DNA of 14,099 nucleotides from the NCBI GenBank assembly GCA_024244665.1, contig JAAEOI010000551.1, positions 1-14,099 of the forward strand. The letters are read 5' to 3'. The notes under the pieces are model-generated. The model had not been told where the DNA came from and did no database searches. It saw only the letters and a list, made by a program, of their open reading frames with translations. The position numbers and the translations under genes were made by a program. Shown one piece after another: positions 1 to 7,448 of the stretch. Source of the DNA: Bacteroidota bacterium. GTDB taxonomy: Bacteria > Bacteroidota > Bacteroidia > Bacteroidales > GCA-2748055. Each line of letters starts with the position of its first letter. The stretch's first letter is position 1.

Positions 1-452
1 AGGCTGAAGACATGAGAGAAGAGGCAGGAGCGCTGCTGAACCACTACGGCTTTGCATCCACAATCTACCTGCTGCAGAAGAGCCGGGAGTTTGCCGATGC
101 CCATGGAAAAAAGCTGATGGTAATTCTTTTTGATCCGGGCACAGTTATGAAGCAACTTATTCTGGGAGAACCCAGAACAGATCAGGTAGTGGTCGATTTT
201 CTGAAAGCCAATAAATTTAATCATTTTGATATGAACCTGGTCCACGCAGCGGATTACGAAATCTATAAGCTGGACCTGAAGGAATATTATAAGCGCTATT
301 TTATAGGGCACTATACCCCGGCGGGGAATCACTTTTTCGCTTATTCCATTGCTCCAGAGATAGTCAGGTGGCTGGATCCAAACCCCTTTACCTATCAATC
401 AGGAGAAGGCCAGGGCATTGATTTTAAAGGATATCTAAAAGAGTATAAATAG
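1..452 (+). CDS. SGNH/GDSL-like hydrolase, C-terminal part (5' end beyond window)
   Basis: The reading frame is open from the first complete codon at position 3, and the first ATG (position 12) is preceded by in-frame Ala-Glu-Asp codons. I therefore read this as the C-terminal part of a longer protein rather than a complete 146-residue one. Counting from that ATG, the segment at residues 96-110 (YFIGHYTPAGNHFFA) resembles the last conserved block of SGNH/GDSL esterases, where a His followed by Pro-x-Gly acts as the catalytic base; H100 is the candidate. The Asp usually three residues before that His is not there (F97 instead), so the assignment is by resemblance only. The nucleophile Ser block would lie upstream, outside the window. 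Such esterases commonly remove acyl groups from glycans, which fits the neighbours. The next gene starts 34 bases downstream on the same strand, probably in the same operon. Confidence 0.55.
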   Translation, partial: AEDMREEAGALLNHYGFASTIYLLQKSREFADAHGKKLMVILFDPGTVMKQLILGEPRTDQVVVDFLKANKFNHFDMNLVHAADYEIYKLDLKEYYKRYFIGHYTPAGNHFFAYSIAPEIVRWLDPNPFTYQSGEGQGIDFKGYLKEYK

Positions 453-486
453 AAATATAGAGTAGAATAATTCAAAGCGAAGCAAT

Positions 487-3400
487 ATGAGCTCCCCTAA
501 AAACAACCTTCAAATGATCTTCAAGAATCAATATTCAGCGCTATTGTACCTCATTGTAATGTTCTTTTCATTGAGCGGGTGCCAGGGCACATTTCCCGAA
601 AAAGTGAGCCCCATCAGCAACTTCAGTGAGCTGGAGGAGCTGTTTGCCGATCCCCCGGCAGATTACCGGAGTGCCCCCCTGTGGGACTGGAATACCCGGA
701 TCACCCGGGAGGGAATTGATTTTCACCTGTCGCAGTTTAAAGAAGCCGGTATCGGAGGAGTATTTGTGCATCCCAGACCCGGATTAATTACCGAGTACCT
801 TTCGGATGAGTGGTTTGAGCTCTTCGATTATACGGTTCAGAAAGGCAAAGAGCTGGGAATGAATGTGTGGATCTATGATGAGAACTCCTATCCCAGTGGT
901 TTTGCCGGGGGGCATGTACCCGCAGAGATGCCCGAGTCGTGGAACCAGGGAAGCGGATTGATGATGAAGGTTCAGGAAGTTTTTCAGCCATCTGACGAAA
1001 ACTATGAAGTGATCCTGAAACAGCTGGAAGATGGATTCGCAGATATTACGGATCACCATTCAGATGAAATTGGAAATGAAGGTACGTTTTACCTGTTTAA
1101 AAAAACCTATCCTCCCACATCCTATTGGTATGGAGGATTTACCTATGTGGACCTGCTTCAGAAGGGAGTGACGGAGAAATTTATAGAGGTGACCATGACC
1201 CGGGGTTACGAAAAGCTGAGTGCTTCGGATTTTGGGCACACCGTTAAAGGAGTATTTACCGATGAGCCCAACCTGGAGGCAGCCATGGATAGGGGAGCAA
1301 CGGTATTTAGATGGACCCCTGACCTGTGGGAGGCATTTGAAGAGCGCTGGGGCTACGACCTCCGCATCCATTTGCCATCACTGGTTGAGGAGACAGGACA
1401 ATGGCAAAAGGTACGACACGATTACTACGAGCTGATCCTGGAACTTTTTATCGACCGTTGGGCCAAACCCTGGTATGCCTATTGCGAAGAGAAAGGACTG
1501 GCCTGGACGGGTCACTACTGGGAGCACGGCTGGCCCTTTCCCACCCATGGATTTGATGAGGCCGCTTTCTACATGTGGCATCAGCAGCCGGGCATTGATA
1601 TGCTGGGCGGAGAGCTGGTCCCAGAGGGAATGGGCGGGCAGTTCGGAAATACACGGGCAGTGCGGGAACTGGCCAGTGGAGCCAACCAGGGCGGACACCT
1701 TCGAACTCTCAGTGAAACCTATGGAGGTGGAGGTTGGCAAATGGATTTTGCCACCTACAAGCAACTGGCCGATTGGCAGGGCGTTCTGGGAGTGAATTTT
1801 GTCAATCAGCACCTAAGCTATTTTACCTTACGTGGGGTGAGGAAGTTTGATTATCCACCCTCCTTTACCTACCATGAACCCTGGTGGGACAATTACCGCC
1901 TGCTGGGTGACTATATTGGCAGAATGTCACTGGCCGGGTCGTCGGGTGAACAGATCAATGATATCCTGGTGCTACAGCCCAATACCACGGCCTGGATGTA
2001 TTTCTCAAGGAGGGTGAAAAATCCCCGAATGGAAGGCATTCAGCAAAGCTTCAAATCCTTTGTCTGGCAGCTTGAACGAAATCATGTGGAGTATGACCTG
2101 GGATCGGAACATGTCTTACAAAATTTTGGATCGGTCCATGGAGATAAGCTGAGGGCCGGCAACAGGGAGTATGGAGTGGTGGTGATACCCGCCAGCATGG
2201 AGAACCTGGATCAGTCCACCTATGACCTGCTGACCGATTTTCTTGCCGGGGGAGGAGAGGTGTTCTCCTTCAATACCGAAATCCCTTACCTGGATGGAGA
2301 GGCCTCCGGTGCTGTCAATGAGTTGCTGAATCAGTATCCCGAACAATGCAAGCATGTACAGGAGATTTCGGATCCTGATTTTCAGAAGGCAGTTGCCCTT
2401 GAAGAGTTTGCCATAAAGGAAAGCAGTCCCGGTCGGGGAGAGCTTTACCACCAGCGCCGTTTGCTGGAGGATGGACAGCTGATTATGTTGGTCAACTCAT
2501 CGGCAGATCAATCGGTTTCAGCCACCATAGAAGCCCATGGGAAGAGTGTGATTCAGCTGGACCCGCTTACAGGAGAGATTACCCAGCTCAAAGCCGAGTC
2601 CGAGGGTAAAAAAGTCACTTTCAAGGCTGATCTTCTGCCCATTGGGAGCTCCGTTTATTTCATCTCCACAAGAACCTCTTCTTTGCCATTCTCCAAAACC
2701 ACCCAGGGGAAGGGCAAAACGCTTGTGGCAGAGAATGAAATCGAAGTCACGACTGATCAGGATAATATTTTGGTCCTTAACTACCTCGATCTTAAAGCTG
2801 GAGATCTTAAGCTAAAGGATAACTATTTTATGGATGCCCTTCTGGCCCTGTTTGATAGCCATGGACTTGAGATGGGCAATCCCTGGCAACACAAGATTCA
2901 GTACCGTCAGGAGTATGTCAAGCGCGATACCTTTCCCGAAAACTCAGGATTTGAGGCCAGTTATCACTTCAACCTGTCACACGAGATGGATACAGATGCC
3001 TTTGCAAAGATAAAGGCTGTGGTTGAGGGCCATGAACTATGGGACGTCTACATAAATGGCAACCTGGTTCAAAAGGAGGAGGAGAGCTACTGGATTGATA
3101 AGGACTTTCACTATTTCCCTGTGGGTGACTACCTGAAACCGGGGAAGAATACCCTTACCCTGAAGGCGTCGAAGATGTCGCTCTATGCCGAGCTGATGCC
3201 GGTGTACATCACTGGCCCCTTTTTGGTCCATCCGCTGAAATCCGGATTTGAAATTACGGATGGTGCCCTGAATTCAATGGGTTCCTGGAAGGATCAGGGG
3301 CTGCCATTCTATTCCCATAAGGTTTCCTATAGCCGTACATTTCAGATTGAAGAGGCCGATGCGGATTATGCCATTCGGCTGAAGCAGTGGAAGGGCACAA

Positions 3401-3681
3401 CTGCCGAAGTCTATGTAAATGGCCAGAAGGCGGGTCAGATCTGCTGGGCACCCTATGAACTTCAAGTGGGGCACCTGCTAAAGGAGGGTGAAAACCAGAT
3501 CACTGTGAAGGTGGTGGGAAGTCTGAAGAACACCTTTGGTCATTTCTTTAAAACCTGGGAATCAGTGCTTAACGGTCCGGGTGACTGGAATGTCTCCCCG
3601 GCGGGTGAGATTCCATCGATCGATCAATACTCCTTGATGGACTATGGACTGTACGAACCTTTTGAACTGCTGATCTATTAA
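487..3681 (+). CDS. GH106-related glycoside hydrolase, lipoprotein
   Basis: A 1064-residue exported enzyme. The N-terminus has a hydrophobic stretch ending in lipobox L-S-G-C (C32), so it is probably a lipoprotein. No acidic run follows the Cys, so surface export is not indicated. An in-frame ATG at 514 (residue 10) would give a more usual 23-residue signal and may be the true start. The catalytic region begins near residue 55 with PLWDWNTRITREGI (64-77), then KEAGIGGVFVHPR (85-97) and MNVWIYDENSYPSG (125-138). This opening is typical of large GH106-like (alpha-L-rhamnosidase-related) TIM-barrel proteins. Candidate catalytic acids are E260 in FTDEPN and E410 in LSETYGG, each in a conserved-looking block. 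The C-terminal third is beta-rich. Residues ~918-1035 look like a galactose-binding or GH2 sugar-binding sandwich (motif EVYVNGQKAG near 976-985). Substrate specificity cannot be read from sequence; rhamnosidase is a family-level guess. It lies 34 bases after the esterase-like gene. Confidence 0.7.
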   Translation: MSSPKNNLQMIFKNQYSALLYLIVMFFSLSGCQGTFPEKVSPISNFSELEELFADPPADYRSAPLWDWNTRITREGIDFHLSQFKEAGIGGVFVHPRPGLITEYLSDEWFELFDYTVQKGKELGMNVWIYDENSYPSGFAGGHVPAEMPESWNQGSGLMMKVQEVFQPSDENYEVILKQLEDGFADITDHHSDEIGNEGTFYLFKKTYPPTSYWYGGFTYVDLLQKGVTEKFIEVTMTRGYEKLSASDFGHTVKGVFTDEPNLEAAMDRGATVFRWTPDLWEAFEERWGYDLRIHLPSLVEETGQWQKVRHDYYELILELFIDRWAKPWYAYCEEKGLAWTGHYWEHGWPFPTHGFDEAAFYMWHQQPGIDMLGGELVPEGMGGQFGNTRAVRELASGANQGGHLRTLSETYGGGGWQMDFATYKQLADWQGVLGVNFVNQHLSYFTLRGVRKFDYPPSFTYHEPWWDNYRLLGDYIGRMSLAGSSGEQINDILVLQPNTTAWMYFSRRVKNPRMEGIQQSFKSFVWQLERNHVEYDLGSEHVLQNFGSVHGDKLRAGNREYGVVVIPASMENLDQSTYDLLTDFLAGGGEVFSFNTEIPYLDGEASGAVNELLNQYPEQCKHVQEISDPDFQKAVALEEFAIKESSPGRGELYHQRRLLEDGQLIMLVNSSADQSVSATIEAHGKSVIQLDPLTGEITQLKAESEGKKVTFKADLLPIGSSVYFISTRTSSLPFSKTTQGKGKTLVAENEIEVTTDQDNILVLNYLDLKAGDLKLKDNYFMDALLALFDSHGLEMGNPWQHKIQYRQEYVKRDTFPENSGFEASYHFNLSHEMDTDAFAKIKAVVEGHELWDVYINGNLVQKEEESYWIDKDFHYFPVGDYLKPGKNTLTLKASKMSLYAELMPVYITGPFLVHPLKSGFEITDGALNSMGSWKDQGLPFYSHKVSYSRTFQIEEADADYAIRLKQWKGTTAEVYVNGQKAGQICWAPYELQVGHLLKEGENQITVKVVGSLKNTFGHFFKTWESVLNGPGDWNVSPAGEIPSIDQYSLMDYGLYEPFELLIY

Positions 3682-3684
3682 ATG
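3682..3684. other. Convergent gene junction, 3 bases, no visible terminator
   Basis: The stop codon of the plus-strand GH106-related gene and that of the minus-strand GH110 gene are only 3 bases apart. I find no G/C-rich hairpin with a U-run in either direction within about 40 bases. The nearby runs of T and A (around 3687-3700) have no stem in front of them. Transcripts from both sides probably run into the opposite gene, or termination is factor-dependent. Confidence 0.6.
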
Positions 3685-5586
3685 CTATTTTTTAAATTTG
3701 GCAAAACCTTTGTTTTTGGATAGGGTAATATCCCTGGTCCACTGATCGGTTTTAATGGTGGCTTTTTCATCCCACAGGTATTCATTCTTCTCGATCAGGA
3801 TATTTTTGCTGGTCTTAAAATTGAATACCTCTCCCTCTGAAGGGGCCAGGGGATAGTTTTCGCTCATTTTGATTTTATTTCCCCTGAAGACAAAACCATC
3901 AACGCTATTCAGGTTCACCAGGATCCGACCGAAAACCTGGCAGGTATTCTCTTCAAATACAATGTTGTGGTGATAGTAATGGGTGGGTGCTCCCTCATAC
4001 TTCACCCGGGGAGAACATTGAATCAGGGGTGCATTGCCACCGCCCAATCCGAAATCTTCAAAGCGGTTATTGCGTATAAGCACCTGGCGTACAGGGCCTG
4101 ATTCGTGCCAGAATGTGCCATCTCCTTCAAAAAGGATGCTGGTAAAGGTGCAGGACTGAAACAGGTTTTCCTCCACCAGCACATCGCCCTCCGTTGAGAT
4201 CAGCATGGTTCTGGCCCTGTTCCTTCTTACCGTGCTGTTTTTCATATGCAGGTCTGCCTGCCAGGTGAGGTTATCTGCCACACTGTTGGCCTGTAAGACC
4301 TGGTCGATTGCCTCTGTAAATGTAATTTCCATGTACTCGGCATTTAGATAGTTGACCGATTTTACCTGACGGCTCACATAGGACTCCAGGCTGCTCATCC
4401 CCGAAAGCCGGATGGAATCGCCGGGTGTGGCAAAGAGAAATCCCAGTTGCTGACCATGTACACGGGTGAGCCCTATGGTGTGATCGTCCACCATTCCTGT
4501 GACCCGTGTATAAATGCCATGTACATTGGTGGCATCATCCAGCATATTCTCAAAAAAGCAGTTGTTAAAATAAACCAGGCCTCTGCAATTCACAAAGTGC
4601 GTGGCATCTGCAGTGGTGGTCACCATTCGTCCAGAGTTTTCAGGCAATCGCACCTGGAGATTCTCCAGGCTTACATTTTCACTTCGTTCTGCAATAAAAC
4701 CCATGCCACCTGCATGGTGAATGGTCACATTTTCAATCCGGAAATCCATGGAGTTAAGCAGGTGAATGGCAGGAGAGGTTCGGTTCAGACTCTTCTTCCC
4801 TTTAACCACCAGAATCCATCCCATGTTGGGCAATTGAGGGGTAGCATTGAAAAACCGCAGAACGCCTTTTTCAAGCTCTTCCACATGGTATCGAACACCG
4901 CTCTTTTCATCAAAGCTTCTCAGTGCATAAGGTGAGGCCCCGTAGGCCCCGGCACGTGTGTCCGGATCGAACCAGATGTTCCAGTCTATGTTCTGTTCCC
5001 ATCCCAGGTCCTTCTTCATATGCATGGCCCAGTTGCGCCAGGTCCGAACTGCCATTCCAGGTTTTTCGAGGAAAATAAGTTCATTGGCCACAATCTCATA
5101 ATCACATTCGGCATGGACCTTCAGATCAAAGGCGTTTTGATCTTCATGCACAGCCACCACCTGACCCTGGAAGTAAAAAGGTTTGTTCCAGTCAATGGAG
5201 AAATTCTTCAGGCTAATGTTTTCAGAATTCTGCACATCAAATGCGACCATCTCCCCATGCATGACAAAGGCAGCTCCCGAGGCATCCACCTCAAAATCTT
5301 TGAAATCGTGTATGGGGAAAGCTATTCTTTTCAGACCATCGTCGTTGTTAGATATATGCACATACTTTTCTATGGCTTTGTCCGGATAGAGCAAATAGGT
5401 ACCCGAAGGAATAACCAGCTTTCTGGCATTTTGCAATTGACAGGCTTCAATGGCCCTTCTGATGGCCGGAGTGGCATCTTCGTTTTCTTTCAGGCCGAAG
5501 TCGGCGGCAAAGATGGTCTGTGCGTCTAGTTGAAATGTGCTGCCGATCCCAATGAGCAGGGAGATTATCAGGGCTTTTTTTATCAT
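3685..5586 (-). CDS. GH110 exo-alpha-1,3-galactosidase
   Basis: GH110 enzymes release terminal alpha-1,3-linked galactose with inversion; characterised members act on blood-group B and linear alpha-1,3-galactosyl epitopes. This 633-residue protein has a Sec signal peptide (MIKKALIISLL..., likely cleaved after DAQ, residue 23). It then has a pectin-lyase-type opening (ADFGLKENEDATPAIRRAI, 28-46) and many short repeating beta-strand rungs (for example VLVEENLF, VLIRNNRFEDF) typical of a right-handed parallel beta-helix. The family signature is clear: TTTADATHFVNC (323-334) followed by FENMLDDATNVHGIY (345-359). The acids D327, D350 and D351 have the same spacing as the catalytic aspartates I recall for characterised GH110 enzymes (D321, D344, D345 in the Pseudoalteromonas enzyme). 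Length is normal for the family and all key residues are present. The start codon overlaps the stop of the DUF1080 gene by 4 bases. It is the last gene of the minus-strand run. Confidence 0.85.
   Translation of the reverse strand: MIKKALIISLLIGIGSTFQLDAQTIFAADFGLKENEDATPAIRRAIEACQLQNARKLVIPSGTYLLYPDKAIEKYVHISNNDDGLKRIAFPIHDFKDFEVDASGAAFVMHGEMVAFDVQNSENISLKNFSIDWNKPFYFQGQVVAVHEDQNAFDLKVHAECDYEIVANELIFLEKPGMAVRTWRNWAMHMKKDLGWEQNIDWNIWFDPDTRAGAYGASPYALRSFDEKSGVRYHVEELEKGVLRFFNATPQLPNMGWILVVKGKKSLNRTSPAIHLLNSMDFRIENVTIHHAGGMGFIAERSENVSLENLQVRLPENSGRMVTTTADATHFVNCRGLVYFNNCFFENMLDDATNVHGIYTRVTGMVDDHTIGLTRVHGQQLGFLFATPGDSIRLSGMSSLESYVSRQVKSVNYLNAEYMEITFTEAIDQVLQANSVADNLTWQADLHMKNSTVRRNRARTMLISTEGDVLVEENLFQSCTFTSILFEGDGTFWHESGPVRQVLIRNNRFEDFGLGGGNAPLIQCSPRVKYEGAPTHYYHHNIVFEENTCQVFGRILVNLNSVDGFVFRGNKIKMSENYPLAPSEGEVFNFKTSKNILIEKNEYLWDEKATIKTDQWTRDITLSKNKGFAKFKK
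5583..5586 (-). other. ATGA stop/start overlap linking DUF1080 and GH110 genes
   Basis: Read on the minus strand the four bases are ATGA: the TGA ends the DUF1080 gene and the ATG starts the GH110 gene. This arrangement usually means translational coupling, so the two proteins are probably made together in related amounts. Confidence 0.8.
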
Positions 5587-6230
5587 TCGTTTGAGATTTT
5601 TATATTTCTGAAGTAGATGGTAGCTTCGCCATGCTTTCCCTGAAGACCAATGTATCCTTTGGTGGGAAGCTCTGCAAATGGAGTGGGCAGCCAGGCTGGA
5701 ATATCACTTCCATCCGGATTTTTACTTCCATCGGTCCATAAGGACATATCCATATCTGCGGAGATTTCTCCATTGAGTTTAATGGTAATGCGCTGTCCTT
5801 CACAGCGGATATTCATATGGTTCCATTTACCTGCTTTCTTTACCAGGGTGGAATTGGGAGGCAGGTGCCCGAACACCCCACCACACATGTAGGTGGGCAC
5901 CCAGTCCTTGTCCATAAAATAATAGTCATCAGCTATTTGCATCTCTACCGAATTGGGGATCCAATCGCTGCGGTCGGTACAGTATACGATCACGCCACTG
6001 TTGGTGCCTTCCTCATTTTTAAACTCAAGGTCCACCACAAAATTCTCGTACTCCACCTGTGTAAAAATACAGGCATCTTCGGAGGCTGTGAGTACTTTAC
6101 CATCGAATGTCCATACCCCTTTCTCATCCAGGGCATTGGAAAGGTCTTTGTTAAAAAGGGGACTCCAGTCTGACTGTCCATAACAGGATACGGTCAGAAG
6201 ATATACTAGAGTTGTTGTAGTTATTTTCAT
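5583..6230 (-). CDS. DUF1080 / 3-keto-disaccharide hydrolase-like protein
   Basis: A 215-residue exported protein with one DUF1080 domain (PF06439, a concanavalin-like beta-sandwich, now often named 3-keto-disaccharide hydrolase). The N-terminus (MKITTTTLVYLLTVSCYGQ) is a short signal peptide, probably cleaved after Q19. C16 sits in only a weak lipobox (TVSC). Family features seen: WSPLFNKDL near the mature N-terminus (22-30), TNSGVIVY (76-83), PNSVEMQI (92-99), WNHMNIRCEGQRITIKLNG (136-154) and GYIGLQGKHG followed by IYFRNIKI (192-212). Length matches a single-domain member. Some DUF1080 proteins cleave 3-keto-glycosides made by partner oxidoreductases, while others may only bind sugar. No such oxidoreductase is visible in this window, so the reaction here is uncertain. 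It follows the propeller gene by 21 bases and overlaps the GH110 gene by 4. Confidence 0.8.
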   Translation of the reverse strand: MKITTTTLVYLLTVSCYGQSDWSPLFNKDLSNALDEKGVWTFDGKVLTASEDACIFTQVEYENFVVDLEFKNEEGTNSGVIVYCTDRSDWIPNSVEMQIADDYYFMDKDWVPTYMCGGVFGHLPPNSTLVKKAGKWNHMNIRCEGQRITIKLNGEISADMDMSLWTDGSKNPDGSDIPAWLPTPFAELPTKGYIGLQGKHGEATIYFRNIKISNE

Positions 6231-6251
6231 TTTCAGAGTAATTTGAGATGA

Positions 6252-7406
6252 CTATTCGTCCATTTCATATTTTATGGGAATGGCAATATTGCCACTCACA
6301 TTTCTATCAGCAATAGCAACATAAATCATAACAGGCCTTCCTGTTTTATCTGTTAATACAAATGGACGTTCTACACGATCAGGTTTCCATACGGTCCCAT
6401 CTGAAAGAGAAATCTCTTTTCTCATAAATATACTTCTTTCATCAGGCTGCCAATCAATCCCGTTTTCAGAGTTGAAAAGAGCCAATTCACTTTTTCCCAA
6501 CACATGGCAAACCATGTAATACCTGTTGAGGGAATTATCAAACCAGATACAGGCATCTTCCGTTTGAGCTTTGTCATAAACTGGCTTAACTGCAAAATTG
6601 AAAGGGCCTTCGGGATTTTCAGAAGTTCCTGCCAATTGAATTCTAAACCACTCTTCATGCCCCAAATCATCACCTTTCATAACCATGGTGTATTGCTTAT
6701 TGCGGAATAGTACGGCAGGGTTAACTGCTATGTTTTTGAATTTGATATTATCTGGTTTTACCACGGCTTTCTCTGAGCGAATAAATGGTCCTGACGGATT
6801 CTCCGCAATTGCAACACCAGTGCATTGGGTATTCCTTACAATTGTTCTGTTTTCTGTAAACCAGATACTGTCGGGATATTCAATATTGTAATCTTCTTTT
6901 TCAACGAGTGCCTTTAAGTCGTTTGAAATATAATACAAGCATATTTTCCCATCAGCAACTACTGCATAAGGATTGTGTGAGTTAACTAAATCCCATCCAT
7001 TGGTTTTTCTGCCATTTAGTACGACGTTTACAAACTCAAAGGGACCCTCGGGATCCGGGGAAACGGCATGAGCAATTTCACAATGTGTCATCCACCCTCC
7101 AAACTTATACTTTCTGTTCCATCTGGAATAATATGCATGGTATTCTCCATTCCATTTTATTACGGATAGCCCCCAAACATAATAACCAGGCTCCACAAGA
7201 ACATGATTGCTTCTGGAGTGATTCATGAAACTATCAATTACTCCTGGTTCCAGAGTGCCAAAACTGAGACTATTATAGTCGCTAATTTCTGCTTCTTTTG
7301 CCCGACTCGATGAGGAATTATATTGACAGGAGCTTAATGCCATTATACAGAGCAGAAGTATAATTAGTCTTCTCATTTTTAATTTCATTGGTATTTTCAT
7401 GGACAT
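6252..7406 (-). CDS. Lipoprotein, putative five-bladed beta-propeller glycoside hydrolase (GH43/GH117-like)
   Basis: 384 residues if the first ATG is used. A start at M11 (position 7376, MRRLIILLLCIMALSSC) gives a more usual lipoprotein signal; in-frame ATGs at residues 3, 7 and 11 make the start uncertain. The lipobox is L-S-S-C (C27). The rest shows repeated blade-like units: WNGEYHAYYSRW (85-96), SPDPEGPFEFVNVVL (116-130), DGKICLYYISND (152-163), ENPSGPFI (202-209), FRNKQYTMVMKGDD (234-247) and NPEGPFNF (264-271). These 'sample looks like / is filled by' repeats are characteristic of GH43, GH117 and related propeller glycosidases. Acidic candidates for catalysis are D139 (GWD), E283/D284 (TEDA) and E346 (VERPF). 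No specific family can be assigned by eye. Base composition is clearly A/T-richer than the flanking genes, as in the adjacent GH27 gene. The gaps are 42 bases upstream and 21 downstream. Confidence 0.6.
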   Translation of the reverse strand: MSMKIPMKLKMRRLIILLLCIMALSSCQYNSSSSRAKEAEISDYNSLSFGTLEPGVIDSFMNHSRSNHVLVEPGYYVWGLSVIKWNGEYHAYYSRWNRKYKFGGWMTHCEIAHAVSPDPEGPFEFVNVVLNGRKTNGWDLVNSHNPYAVVADGKICLYYISNDLKALVEKEDYNIEYPDSIWFTENRTIVRNTQCTGVAIAENPSGPFIRSEKAVVKPDNIKFKNIAVNPAVLFRNKQYTMVMKGDDLGHEEWFRIQLAGTSENPEGPFNFAVKPVYDKAQTEDACIWFDNSLNRYYMVCHVLGKSELALFNSENGIDWQPDERSIFMRKEISLSDGTVWKPDRVERPFVLTDKTGRPVMIYVAIADRNVSGNIAIPIKYEMDE

Positions 7407-7448
7407 GAGCTTGCTATTTAGATTGACAAGTAGAAAGAATGACCTCTC

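Noticed and set aside
1378..1812. 144-codon minus-strand open frame inside the GH106-related gene
   Set aside because: Antisense to a well-supported gene, with no motif or leader of its own.
3613..3628. Short palindromic ATCGATCGAT near the end of the GH106-related gene
   Set aside because: Only about 10 bases, inside coding sequence, and not repeated in a way that suggests an operator or recombination site.
4447..5529. Open frames of 162 and 169 codons on the plus strand opposite the GH110 gene
   Set aside because: They lie wholly antisense to a gene with clear family motifs, have no recognisable domain and look like by-products of its codon use.
7407..7448. Possible internal promoter in the longest gap of the minus-strand run
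   Set aside because: The 42 bases contain no match to the Bacteroidota TAnnTTTG -7 element on the minus strand; not enough to call a promoter.
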